The notes under the pieces were generated by a model. It saw nothing but the letters and a program-made list of their open reading frames with translations, did no database searches and was not told the origin of the DNA. The position numbers and the translations under genes are program-made. Source: Pedobacter ureilyticus (GTDB lineage Bacteria; Bacteroidota; Bacteroidia; Sphingobacteriales; Sphingobacteriaceae). Taken from it: a stretch of DNA of 64,000 nucleotides. The stretch lies in NCBI RefSeq assembly GCF_005925345.1, contig NZ_SSHJ01000010.1, forward strand, positions 93,501 through 157,500, written 5' to 3'. This document shows, in pieces, positions 35,353 to 44,742 of the stretch; positions within the stretch are counted from its first letter, which is position 1, and every line of letters begins with the position of its first letter.

Positions 35353-35595
35353 AATATAAAAGTCGGTGAGTTAATTCGGCAGCCTTGCTTAGCATTCTCA
35401 TCATTACCGCGTAGGCGGGAATTTGAAAGCGATTAATTGGTGTTGATCTCGTTGGCAGATGCTGAAGTGAATTTACAGGTATTATTGCTCTTCGGAGTTT
35501 GTAACTCCGAAGCCCTATCATAGGATCTGTGATCCGAATAATAAAAGATTGCAAACCCTTCGTCAAAAAGTTCGACATTGCAAATGTCGAACAGC
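35353..35595. repeat. Palindrome-rich repeat, copy 3
   Basis: Third copy, with a few base differences (for example CATTACCGCG for CATTCCCGCG) and an intact P4 palindrome ending at about 35594. It ends 31 bases before the stop of the RluA-type gene. A diverged relative is at 48596-48714. Confidence 0.88.
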
Positions 35596-35626
35596 AAATA
35601 GGAACTTCCGTGTAGTCAGAAAAGGC

Positions 35627-36313
35627 TTAAAACTTCTCAAACTTTTCCCAGAAGCCATCTTTTGGAAGCTTAGCGAAGATTTTAATAGGTTCCTTCTTTA
35701 CGGGGTGTACAAACTCTAACTGACGTGCATGTAAACAAATGCTGCCTTTTCTGCTACCACGCGGATAGCCATATTTATTGTCGCCAACAATGGGGCAGCC
35801 CATGGTAGAAAGCTGTACCCTAATTTGGTGCGAGCGACCCGTCAACGGATTTACCCTAAGCAAATAGTAGCCATCAAGTTCGGTTACCAACTGGTAATCT
35901 AATTCACAGTATTGGGTACCTTTAGCTTCGTAATCAAAAGCCTTTACTACGTTTTTTTTGGGGTCTTTAATTAACCAGTTAATGAGTTTACCTTGTGGCT
36001 TAGCAGGTTTTTTTCTAACAACTGCAAAATAAGTTTTTTTGATTTCGCGGTTTTTGAAAATGGCGTTCATTCTATCCAAGGCCTTGCTGGTTTTGGCAAA
36101 TAAAATTAAACCACTTACCGGACGATCTAATCGATGTGCTACGCCCAAAAATGCGCCTCCAGGTTTATTGTACTTGGCAGCCAAAAACTCTTTTACCATC
36201 TCGTCAAGTGGTTGGTCTCCAGTTTCGTCAATCTGTACTACATCGCCCGCTCGTTTGTTAATGGCAATGAGATGGTTATCTTCGTAAAGCACGTCTGATT
36301 CGGTAATGGCCAT
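35627..36313 (-). CDS. RluA-family pseudouridine synthase
   Basis: 228 residues. Catalytic Asp63 in AHRLDRPVSGLILFAKT, followed by the family segments INWLIKDPKKN, LRVNPLTGRSHQIRVQLSTMGCPIVGDNKYG and ICLHARQLEFVHP. It isomerises uridine in rRNA or tRNA; specificity cannot be told. It lacks an S4 domain, unlike RluC/RluD. The gene is transcribed towards the triplicate repeat. Confidence 0.93.
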   Translation of the reverse strand: MAITESDVLYEDNHLIAINKRAGDVVQIDETGDQPLDEMVKEFLAAKYNKPGGAFLGVAHRLDRPVSGLILFAKTSKALDRMNAIFKNREIKKTYFAVVRKKPAKPQGKLINWLIKDPKKNVVKAFDYEAKGTQYCELDYQLVTELDGYYLLRVNPLTGRSHQIRVQLSTMGCPIVGDNKYGYPRGSRKGSICLHARQLEFVHPVKKEPIKIFAKLPKDGFWEKFEKF

Positions 36314-36637
36314 TGATTGGTTAATTGTTGTATTGGTATAATTTATTTAATTGTGGCTTATTGCTAAAACTAAGTTTTCTGCAGTACTTTTTGTTAACTA
36401 AACCCGTACCGATAGCTATCGGGAGAAGTGTAAACACTTTTTGTTTTAACTTGCCGATCATTTTGTGTCACGCTGAGTTTATCGAAGCGTTTTTGCTATG
36501 AAAATCCTTCGAAAGCTTAAGGATGACAGAAGTGGTAACAAAAAGGTTGGAACAAAAAGCGGGATTGATTTAGCCGATTAGCACTAAAACTGCTTTTCAA
36601 AAATCCTTATTCTTTGTTCATTTATGTTTAATTAAGC
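36314..36637. other. 324-base gap with repeat remnants
   Basis: No gene. It has the perfect palindrome CCGATAGCTATCGG (36409-36422) and a degenerate inverted element around 36466-36535 (TGTCACGCTGAG ... GGATGACAGAAG). At 36559-36598 is a 40-base segment closely matching 57485-57524, so it belongs to a dispersed repeat family. Confidence 0.6.
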
Positions 36638-37453
36638 CTAATATTGTTCTTTCTCGTTCGGGAAATCGTTCGCTTTTACATCGGCAATGTAAGACTGTGC
36701 AGCACCTTTAATGCCTTCGTATAAATTTAAATACTGACGTAAAAACCGAGGTTTAAATCCTTTGGTTAAGCCAATCATATCGTTAACTACCAATACTTGC
36801 CCATCGCAATGCGGCCCAGCACCGATACCAATAGTAGGAATATGTAAGCTTTCGGTTACTTCTTTGGCTAATTTGGCAGGTATTTTTTCTAAAACTACCG
36901 CAAAACAACCCGCATCTTGTAAGGCTAAAACATCTGTTTTTAACTTGTTTGCTTCTTCTTCGTCTTTAGCTCTAACGGTGTAGGTGCCAAATTTATAGAT
37001 AGATTGTGGCGTTAAGCCCAGGTGTCCCATTACAGGAATTCCTGCGGTAATAATACGTTGAACAGATTCCACAATCTCTACGCCACCTTCAAGCTTAACC
37101 CCATGCGCACCGCTCTCTTTCATGATACGGATGGCAGAATTTAAAGCTTCCTTAGAGTTGCCTTGATAAGAACCAAACGGTAAATCTACGACTACAAAAG
37201 CCCTATTTGCGCCACGTACTACAGATTGAGCATGGTAAATCATTTGATCTAGCGTAATTGGCAGTGTGGTTTCGTGGCCGGCCATTACGTTAGATGCAGA
37301 GTCGCCAACCAATAAAACATCTAAACCAGCATCATCTAAAATGGTGGCCATAGAGTAATCGTAAGCGGTAAGCATCGCAATTTTTTCTTTGCGCTGCTTC
37401 ATTTCTTGTAAAATATGCGTGGTTACACGTTTTATTTCTTTATTTACCGACAT
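36638..37453 (-). CDS. panB: 3-methyl-2-oxobutanoate hydroxymethyltransferase
   Basis: 271 residues from the ATG at 37453, which gives the normal family start ([20 protein letters not shown]). An upstream ATG at 37657 would add 68 non-conserved residues and is rejected. Motifs: [52 protein letters not shown] and [15 protein letters not shown]. It makes ketopantoate in pantothenate and CoA synthesis. No other pan gene is adjacent; it is divergent from carA. Confidence 0.95.
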   Translation of the reverse strand: MSVNKEIKRVTTHILQEMKQRKEKIAMLTAYDYSMATILDDAGLDVLLVGDSASNVMAGHETTLPITLDQMIYHAQSVVRGANRAFVVVDLPFGSYQGNSKEALNSAIRIMKESGAHGVKLEGGVEIVESVQRIITAGIPVMGHLGLTPQSIYKFGTYTVRAKDEEEANKLKTDVLALQDAGCFAVVLEKIPAKLAKEVTESLHIPTIGIGAGPHCDGQVLVVNDMIGLTKGFKPRFLRQYLNLYEGIKGAAQSYIADVKANDFPNEKEQY

Positions 37454-37598
37454 GCTTTTTGTTTTGATGTGCACAAAATTAACTTTTATTATTTGGAATA
37501 AAGAACAAGCATGAACGAACAAACAAGAAAGAATAGCGGTATAGATGAGCAAAGGAAAAATCAAATCGCAAAACCAGCTTCTTTTTTTTAAAAAAATA

Positions 37599-37630
37599 TT
37601 GAAAAGAACCATGGAAAAAACATACCTTTG
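37599..37630 (+). promoter_or_regulatory. carA promoter
   Basis: TTG at 37599-37601, 21-base spacer, TACCTTTG at 37623-37630, a full TAnnTTTG match. Transcription near 37636 gives a leader of about 110 bases that contains a small hairpin (AACGG / CCGTT, 37679-37693). Confidence 0.55.
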
Positions 37631-37748
37631 TACTCCGAAATGAGAGAGTTCAATCATACGGTTTTATCATCCTTAACAAACGGTTTCTCCGTTAAAAGCT
37701 CCCATTCTTTTTTATCATTTTTCATCCCCAATTTTTATTGTAATTTAA

Positions 37749-38861
37749 ATGACTAACTACACTAAGTTACCAGCGATTTTGTTATTGGCCGATGGCACCG
37801 TTTTTTATGGCAAAGCTGCTGGAAAAATAGGAACAACCACGGGCGAAATCTGCTTTAACACAGGCATGACGGGCTATCAAGAAGTCTTCACAGATCCTTC
37901 TTATTTCGGGCAAATTATGGTAACTACCAATGCACATATTGGTAATTATGGCATGCACCGCGACGAGGTAGAATCTGGCGGAATTAAAATTGCTGGCTTG
38001 GTTTGTAAAAATTACAACATCAATTATTCGAGAAAAGAAGCTACAGAATCCATCCAAGATAATTTCCAAAACGAAAATATTGTTGGCATTTGCGATATTG
38101 ACACTCGTGCCTTGGTACGTCATATCCGCAATAAGGGCGCAATGAATGCGATCATTTCTTCTGAAATTACCGACTTAAAAACGTTAAGAAAGCAATTGGA
38201 AGAAGTGCCTTCAATGGACGGTTTAGAACTTTCTTCAGTAGTTTCTACCAAAGAGCCTTATTACTATGGCAACCCTGATGCTGCCATTAAAGTGGCTGCT
38301 TTAGATTTAGGCATCAAAAAGAATATCCTTCGCAATTTCGATGATAGAGAACTTTACATCAAAGTTTTCCCAGCTAAAACTACTTTCGAGGAAATGAACG
38401 CTTGGGGAGCCAATGGTTACTTTATCTCTAATGGCCCTGGCGACCCTAAAGCAATGCCTTATGCCATAGAAACAGTAAAAGCTGTTTTGGAGGCTGACAA
38501 GCCGCTGTTCGGTATCTGCTTAGGACACCAATTATTAGCTGAGGCGAACGGTATCGGTACCATGAAAATGTTCAATGGTCACCGCGGCTTAAACCACCCA
38601 GTTAAAAACATCATCAAGAACCATTGCGAAGTTACTTCTCAAAACCATGGTTTCGGTGTAATCCCAGAAGAAGTTAAAGCTTCGGATAAAGTAGAAATTA
38701 CGCACATTAACTTAAACGACGATTCTATCGAAGGCATTCGTGTGAAAGGCAAAAAAGCATTCTCGGTACAGTACCATCCAGAAAGCTCTCCAGGCCCACA
38801 TGATTCACGCTACTTATTCGATGATTTCGTGAGTTTGATTAAAGGCGATTTAGTTTGGTAA
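37749..38861 (+). CDS. carA: Carbamoyl-phosphate synthase small (glutaminase) subunit
   Basis: 370 residues. N-terminal CPSase small-chain domain (FYGKAAGKIGTTTGEICFNTGMTGYQE), then a class I glutamine amidotransferase domain with catalytic Cys257 in GICLGHQLL and H343/E345 in QYHPESSPGP. It releases ammonia from glutamine for carbamoyl phosphate, used in pyrimidines and arginine. carB is not next to it; a terminator follows at 38905, so the small subunit is expressed alone from this locus. Confidence 0.97.
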   Translation: MTNYTKLPAILLLADGTVFYGKAAGKIGTTTGEICFNTGMTGYQEVFTDPSYFGQIMVTTNAHIGNYGMHRDEVESGGIKIAGLVCKNYNINYSRKEATESIQDNFQNENIVGICDIDTRALVRHIRNKGAMNAIISSEITDLKTLRKQLEEVPSMDGLELSSVVSTKEPYYYGNPDAAIKVAALDLGIKKNILRNFDDRELYIKVFPAKTTFEEMNAWGANGYFISNGPGDPKAMPYAIETVKAVLEADKPLFGICLGHQLLAEANGIGTMKMFNGHRGLNHPVKNIIKNHCEVTSQNHGFGVIPEEVKASDKVEITHINLNDDSIEGIRVKGKKAFSVQYHPESSPGPHDSRYLFDDFVSLIKGDLVW

Positions 38862-38869
38862 ACTGAATT

Positions 38870-38992
38870 ACGATTTTAGATTTACTATTTACGTAAGGCT
38901 ATATAAGAGCAAAGGCATAATGTCTTTGCTCTTTTTTATGAGAAGTGATAGGCGATTTGCATGTCAATCGTAATTCGTAAATCTAAAATCGT
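38870..38992. repeat. 16-bp inverted repeat around the carA terminator
   Basis: ACGATTTTAGATTTAC (38870-38885) and its exact complement (38977-38992) bracket the carA terminator. The right arm is part of a quasi-repeat (AATCGTAATTCGTAAATC). Purpose unknown. Confidence 0.75.
38905..38937 (+). terminator. Rho-independent terminator after carA
   Basis: AAGAGCAAAG (38905-38914) and CTTTGCTCTT (38924-38933) form a perfect ten-pair stem with a nine-base loop, then more T residues. It lies 44 bases past the carA stop. Confidence 0.88.
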
Positions 38993-39045
38993 CAATCGAA
39001 ATCATCATTTCATCCTCATAATAATTCCAATTAGCAGAAAAAGAA

Positions 39046-39075
39046 TTTGAGATTAATTTAAGCTTCTTACTTTTA
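39046..39075 (+). promoter_or_regulatory. Candidate promoter of the ABC exporter operon
   Basis: TTTG at 39046-39049, 18-base spacer, TACTTTTA at 39068-39075 (seven of eight bases of TAnnTTTG). The ATG follows six bases later, so the transcript would be nearly leaderless if this is used. Confidence 0.3.
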
Positions 39076-39081
39076 TATCCA

Positions 39082-39846
39082 ATGACAAACAAACAAGCAA
39101 TTATCAGCGTAACCAATTTGGTTAAAAACTACGGCGAGTTCAAAGCTGTTCAAGGTTTATCATTCGAGGTTTACGAAAATGAAATATTTGGACTGCTAGG
39201 GCCAAACGGCGCAGGAAAAACCACTACCCTAGAAATTATAGAAACTTTGCGAAACAAAACCAGTGGCGAAGTTTTAGTAAATGGTTTAAATGTAGATACC
39301 GATGCCAATGCCATCAAGCAAATTATTGGTGTACAACTACAAGCTGCAGGTTATTATCCGAACTTAAATTTAGTAGAACTTTTAGAGCTTTTTGCCGGAC
39401 TTTATGACGTAAACGTAACTCCCATGGAAATGTTGGCTAAAGTTAACCTGCAAGAAAAAGCCAAAGCCAAGTACAAAGAACTTTCTGGCGGGCAAAAACA
39501 GCGTTTCTCAATCGCAACAACTTTAATCAATTCGCCAAAAATAGTTTTTTTAGATGAACCCACTACCGGCTTAGACCCACAGGCACGCAGAAACCTTTGG
39601 GATTTGATTAGCGAGATTAGAAACAACGGCACCACGGTGGTCATTACCACCCACTACATGGACGAAGCGGAGCAACTATGTGATAGGGTAGCTTTTGTAG
39701 AGGCTGGAAAAATCATTGCCTTAGACACGCCAGACCAACTGATAGATAATTTAATTGCTAGTGGTTTCGAACGTAAAAAAGAAGTAAAAGCTGCCAACTT
39801 GGAAGATGTGTTCATCAATCTAACTGGTAAAGAGTGGAGAGAGTAG
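39082..39846 (+). CDS. ABC transporter ATP-binding protein (DRA/ABC-2 type)
   Basis: 254 residues. Walker A GPNGAGKTT, signature LSGGQKQR, Walker B IVFLDEPTTGLDP and H-loop TTHYMDEAE. The pattern matches the ABC-2 exporter class (DrrA/CcmA-like). The last segment, LEDVFINLTGKEWRE, is typical of this class. It works with the permease encoded 42 bases downstream. Substrate not known; drug or polysaccharide export are common in this class. Confidence 0.94.
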   Translation: MTNKQAIISVTNLVKNYGEFKAVQGLSFEVYENEIFGLLGPNGAGKTTTLEIIETLRNKTSGEVLVNGLNVDTDANAIKQIIGVQLQAAGYYPNLNLVELLELFAGLYDVNVTPMEMLAKVNLQEKAKAKYKELSGGQKQRFSIATTLINSPKIVFLDEPTTGLDPQARRNLWDLISEIRNNGTTVVITTHYMDEAEQLCDRVAFVEAGKIIALDTPDQLIDNLIASGFERKKEVKAANLEDVFINLTGKEWRE

Positions 39847-39888
39847 TGCAAAGTTAAAATTAGAAAGTTAAACGTTAAAAAATAACAC

Positions 39889-40980
39889 ATGTCAAAACAT
39901 TACAATCATACCAAAGCCACACTGTCGCTAGCCAAGGCTAGTTTTAGGTCAATTACCAGAAGCCCTTCGGCGGTTATTTTCACCTTAGCGTTTCCACTAA
40001 TATTCATTATTGTCTTCGGTTTCATTGGCGGCGGCGGCATGAAAATCGATGTAGCTATAGCGCCAGGTTCTGACTTACAAAATCCAGTAATTGCAGCTCT
40101 AGAAAAAACTGGCGTAATCCGCTTAACGAAGAACGACACAAAAGAAAACATCGAAAAAAATTTAGAGAAAGGGGCTTACGATGCGGTAATTAGTGTAGAA
40201 AAAAACACAGCAGGTTTGCCAGCATATTTTACCAACGTAAAGTATACATCGGCTTCCTTAACCAATGGCAACGTATTAAAATCAGTACTTAATGATTTGG
40301 CTCATCAACTGAATACCGTAAACCAGAAACCTACCGTTACCGAAATAAGAGCAACCACCATAACAGGCAGGCTACACCGTACCATTGATTTTATTTTGCC
40401 AGGGCAACTAGGTTTTTCACTGCTAAGCACAGGAGTTTTCGGCACTGCCTTTATATTCTTCGCGTTGCGACAAAACTTAGTCATTAAACGCTTCTTCGCA
40501 ACCCCAGTTCGTCGCTCAAGCATCGTTTTGGGCGAAGCAATTGCCCGTATCGGCTTTGCCTTACTAGGGGCGTTATTTATTATTGTCATTGGTCATTTTG
40601 CATTTAATTTTACCCTAATTAACGGCGTGGTTACCGTAATTAATATGCTGGTTTTGGCTACCATTGGTGTCATTGTATTCATGGGTTTTGGTTTTGTAGT
40701 TTCTGGCCTGGCAAAAAGCGAAAGCACTATTCCTCCAATTTCCAACATCATTACGCTGCCACAGTTTTTACTTTCGGGAACTTTTTTTTCCATCAATGCT
40801 TTTCCGGCATGGCTACAACCCATCAGCAGAGCCTTACCTTTAACTTATTTAAACGATGCCATGCGTAAAGTAGCTTTCGAGGGCGCCAATCTTTGGGATG
40901 TAAAACAGCAAATTTTAATCATGTTGTTATGGGGCATTGGTGTTTATGCCGTAGCTGTAAAAACCTTTAAATGGGAATAA
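39889..40980 (+). CDS. ABC-2 type transporter permease
   Basis: 363 residues. One N-terminal transmembrane helix (AVIFTLAFPLIFIIVFGFIG), a large extracytoplasmic loop (about 45-170) and five C-terminal helices (LGFSLLSTGVFGTAFIFFAL to ILIMLLWGIGVYAVAVK). This is the ABC2_membrane_3 layout. Follows the ATPase gene in the same operon; the pair forms a two-gene exporter. No accessory HlyD-like gene is present. Confidence 0.92.
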   Translation: MSKHYNHTKATLSLAKASFRSITRSPSAVIFTLAFPLIFIIVFGFIGGGGMKIDVAIAPGSDLQNPVIAALEKTGVIRLTKNDTKENIEKNLEKGAYDAVISVEKNTAGLPAYFTNVKYTSASLTNGNVLKSVLNDLAHQLNTVNQKPTVTEIRATTITGRLHRTIDFILPGQLGFSLLSTGVFGTAFIFFALRQNLVIKRFFATPVRRSSIVLGEAIARIGFALLGALFIIVIGHFAFNFTLINGVVTVINMLVLATIGVIVFMGFGFVVSGLAKSESTIPPISNIITLPQFLLSGTFFSINAFPAWLQPISRALPLTYLNDAMRKVAFEGANLWDVKQQILIMLLWGIGVYAVAVKTFKWE

Positions 40981-40982
40981 AA

Positions 40983-41110
40983 TTTGAAGCGCAATCCCTG
41001 TGCTTCAAACTCAGGCTAGTCCCGCTTTCACTGTAATCTTTTTGTCGACTTCTGTCATGCTGAGGCACGAAGCGTCTGCGAACCATGAAACAGATGCTTC
41101 GTTCATCAGC
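40983..41110. repeat. Degenerate dispersed repeat
   Basis: A hairpin TTTGAAGC / GCTTCAAA (40983-41009) precedes GTCCCGCTTTCACTGTAATC at about 41029, which resembles 52432-52458. Then comes an imperfect inverted element with GAGGCACGAAGC and GATGCTTCGTTC, related to the 19406 hairpin family. No gene. Confidence 0.55.
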
Positions 41111-41240
41111 ATAACAACCTTTATTAAACAACCCTCCGTATCAACAAAAGCTTTGCAATGCCAAATCCGCGTCAATCTGCGAAAAATCTAAAACAACAAC
41201 CACAAAATATTCGTTAATTTAGTGCAAAATAAAAATAGTC

Positions 41241-41807
41241 ATGCCAAAAATAGCCATTATATCCGCCAGTATAAGAAAAGGGCGCAAGAGCCACAACGTT
41301 GCTTTATACTTTGAAAACTACTTAGCGCAAAAACAATTGGCGGATGCCGAAATTATTGACCTAGACAAATATAACTTCCCACTTTTCGAAGAACGCTTAC
41401 GCTTAATCGAAAACCCAACAGAAGAAATGTTAGCTTTTGCTAAAAAAATTACTGCGGCCGATGGTATAATCATCGTAACTCCAGAATATAACGGTGGTTA
41501 CCCTGCAAGCTTAAAAAATATCATCGATTTACTTTATGCAGAATGGAAACGTAAACCCATCGGCATTGCTACAGTTTCGGCAGGACCGTTTGGAGGTTCC
41601 CAAGTCCTCACTTCTTTACAATTTACCTTATGGAAGATAGGCGCATTAGTTGTTCCAGCCATGTTTCCTGTGCCAACAGTAGAAAAAGCTTTCGACGATG
41701 ACGGCACTCCTACCGACCGAGAAGCGACAGATAAAAGAGCAGGAAATTTCGTAAATGAACTGCTATTTTGGATAAAAGCTAAATCATCCGCAGAAACAAA
41801 CAGCTAG
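41241..41807 (+). CDS. NADPH-dependent FMN reductase family protein
   Basis: 188 residues, flavodoxin-like. SASIRKGRKSHNVA is the phosphate-binding loop for FMN, PEYNGGYPASLKNIIDLL the flavin motif, and VSAGPFGGSQVLTSL a further conserved loop. Such enzymes reduce quinones, azo compounds or chromate with NADPH. It stands alone between a repeat-bearing gap and the tRNA-Pro gene. Physiological substrate unknown. Confidence 0.92.
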   Translation: MPKIAIISASIRKGRKSHNVALYFENYLAQKQLADAEIIDLDKYNFPLFEERLRLIENPTEEMLAFAKKITAADGIIIVTPEYNGGYPASLKNIIDLLYAEWKRKPIGIATVSAGPFGGSQVLTSLQFTLWKIGALVVPAMFPVPTVEKAFDDDGTPTDREATDKRAGNFVNELLFWIKAKSSAETNS

Positions 41808-41842
41808 AATTATTTTTTGGCTTCAAACAATTTGTAAAAATA

Positions 41843-41873
41843 TTTGCATCGTATATTAAAATCGCTATCTTTG
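41843..41873 (+). promoter_or_regulatory. tRNA-Pro promoter
   Basis: TTTG at 41843-41846, 19-base spacer, TATCTTTG at 41866-41873: a perfect Bacteroidota primary-sigma promoter. Transcription should start near 41880, leaving a processed leader of about 47 bases. Confidence 0.75.
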
Positions 41874-41926
41874 CAACCTCGTTAGGAAATCCTCGGGCGG
41901 AGAAACGAGAAAACAACACTAAAGTT

Positions 41927-42000
41927 CGGGATGTAGCGTAGCCCGGTATCGCGCCACATTTGGGATGTGGAGGTCGTAGGTTCGAATCCTGCCATCCCGA
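41927..42000 (+). tRNA. tRNA-Pro (anticodon TGG)
   Basis: 74 bases. Acceptor arms CGGGATG and CATCCCG pair completely; discriminator A at 42000. Anticodon stem CCACA / TGTGG with loop TTTGGGA gives anticodon TGG. T-arm GTAGGTTCGAATCCTGC is standard. CCA is not encoded. A terminator follows within six bases. Confidence 0.97.
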
Positions 42001-42005
42001 CTTCG

Positions 42006-42039
42006 AAAGCCTTTTCAGTAAAATGGAAAGGCTTTTTTT
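42006..42039 (+). terminator. Terminator after tRNA-Pro
   Basis: AAAGCCTTT (42006-42014) pairs with AAAGGCTTT (42027-42035), followed by a T-run. It separates the tRNA transcript from eno. Confidence 0.85.
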
Positions 42040-42116
42040 ATTCTACCCTTTTCGGTTTTCTGCGCCTAGTCCAAAATCGCTAACAAAAAAACATTCAATT
42101 GATTCCCTAAGTTTAA

Positions 42117-43493
<1,377 letters not shown>

Positions 43494-43504
43494 CCACCTT
43501 ATCT

Positions 43505-43585
43505 TTCGTCATATCCGAAGAGGAACGATTGAGCTATCCGTAACAGATTTCTCGACTACGTAAACTTCGCTCGAAATGACGACAA
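43505..43585. repeat. Degenerate inverted repeat of the CGTCATTTCGA family
   Basis: TTCGTCATATCCGAAGAGGA and ATTTCTCGACTACG...CGAAATGACG form an imperfect inverted repeat, similar to the element at 56334-56429. No gene. Confidence 0.55.
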
Positions 43586-43622
43586 TGATTAAGTGTTAAC
43601 AAGTTAATAAATACATTTGCAG

Positions 43623-43658
43623 AACATCCGGAGATTTAAAACCTTCGGATGTTTTTTA
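43623..43658 (+). terminator. Terminator after eno
   Basis: AACATCCG (43623-43630) pairs with CGGATGTT (43646-43653), extended by three inner pairs, then a T-run. About 130 bases past the eno stop. Confidence 0.8.
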
Positions 43659-43668
43659 TATATTTACA

Positions 43669-43732
43669 CGTCATTGCGAGGCACGAAGCAATCTCTATCA
43701 AATTTAAGATTGCTTCGTGCCTCGCAATGACG
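43669..43732. repeat. REP-like hairpin, 26-bp arms
   Basis: Perfect arms at 43669-43694 and 43707-43732 with a 12-base loop; same family as 19406-19473. It ends 14 bases before the ATG of the FtsB-like gene, so the hairpin would sit in the leader of that mRNA. Confidence 0.92.
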
Positions 43733-43746
43733 AATTTCAGAATTCA

Positions 43747-44046
43747 ATGAAGCGACTGATAGATCTTTTCCGCAACAAATATTTTATTGCCATTGCAGCT
43801 TTTGGCGTATGGATGTTGTTTTTTGACAAGAATGACATTATTGCCCAATACGAATACAGTGCCCAAGTAAGCAAAATGCAACAAGAAAAAGATTTCTACA
43901 CCAAAGAAATTGAACTGGTAAAAAAAGACTTGAAAGAGCTTGATAGTAATTTAATTAGTGCAGAAAAATTTGCTAGAGAAAAATATTTCATGAAAAAGGC
44001 CAATGAAGATGTTTTTGTAATTGTAAAAGAGCAAGAGAAAAAATAG
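43747..44046 (+). CDS. FtsB/DivIC-like septum formation initiator
   Basis: 99 residues from ATG 43747 (MKRLIDLF). A GTG at 43717 lies in the hairpin repeat and is rejected. One transmembrane helix (about 11-26, FIAIAAFGVWMLFF), then a coiled coil with heptads (YSAQVSKMQQEKDFYTKEIELVKKDLKELDSN) and the usual FAREKYFMKKANEDVFVI ending. The protein acts in the divisome with FtsL and FtsQ. It follows eno, a common neighbour in this phylum. Confidence 0.9.
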   Translation: MKRLIDLFRNKYFIAIAAFGVWMLFFDKNDIIAQYEYSAQVSKMQQEKDFYTKEIELVKKDLKELDSNLISAEKFAREKYFMKKANEDVFVIVKEQEKK

Positions 44047-44086
44047 CCTCTTTTTATATTATTTTAGATCAAAACAAATTGCTACA

Positions 44087-44587
44087 ATGAGGAACACTGT
44101 CTTTGCATTCTTCCTTCTAATTTTAATCAATGCCGGTTTATCCTACGGGCAGGAACTCCCCAACCTCAAAAGTGTTAAACTTAACAAGAAAACTAGCTAC
44201 AAGCATGCCCAGCCTATTGTGGGCAAAGTTGTAGATTATCTTTTTGCAACTCCTGCAGATAGAAAAAACAAAGCCAGAAACGAAGCTGGAAGATTTTTGG
44301 TAGATTGGATGAATGGAACTCCTGACTACGTTTTTTATCTCGAAGAAAAAGAAACCCATTTTTTCAACACAGACGCTGATTTGCTATTGATGTACATGGC
44401 GGCATTGACCAAATTCTCCTTAGCACATTCAGAAGTAAAAGAAAAGCAAGAGCAAGCTTTAGGGGCTATGCACTTAGTACTACCTTACCTGTATCAACAC
44501 AGTGATAAAAAAACTTGGACGAAAGAGCTTTGGCAGCTTTATGACGCTTCTAAGAATGGGAAGCTAGAGTCGTTTCTTTATCGTTAA
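44087..44587 (+). CDS. Exported protein, unknown function
   Basis: 166 residues with a signal peptide (about 1-20, ending LSYGQ). The mature part is helical (LVDWMNGTPDYVFYLEEKE, YMAALTKFSLAHSEVKEKQEQALGAM). No catalytic motif is recognised. It starts 40 bases after the FtsB-like gene on the same strand; co-expression is likely but a functional link is not shown. Confidence 0.78.
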   Translation: MRNTVFAFFLLILINAGLSYGQELPNLKSVKLNKKTSYKHAQPIVGKVVDYLFATPADRKNKARNEAGRFLVDWMNGTPDYVFYLEEKETHFFNTDADLLLMYMAALTKFSLAHSEVKEKQEQALGAMHLVLPYLYQHSDKKTWTKELWQLYDASKNGKLESFLYR

Positions 44588-44742
44588 AACTTTCGGTTTT
44601 GCTTCTTTCTCGTCCTTTTCGACCGCAGCTTAGCGACCGGAGAAATCTTCGATTTGTGTATAGAGTCAAGTCAAAAGATTTTACCCCGTAGCGCTTCGGT
44701 TCTCTACTACTGCCGAATGAGGTACGATTAATGTTACAGCAA

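Noticed and set aside
34489..35578. Three similar minus-strand frames in the repeat after the GH30 gene
   Set aside because: They are the translation of the 247-bp repeat in one frame; coding would require a protein made of palindromes. No start or ribosome-binding context, and the GH30 gene overlaps one of them.
34752..35595. CRISPR array
   Set aside because: Repeat units are 247 bp and carry no variable spacers; the same holds for 60991-61672, with 212-215-bp units.
37454..37657. Longer PanB with a hydrophobic N-terminus
   Set aside because: The extra 68 residues are not part of the family and overlap the divergent carA promoter.
43717..43746. GTG start of the FtsB-like protein inside the hairpin
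   Set aside because: The added ten residues are encoded by the REP-like repeat and are not conserved.
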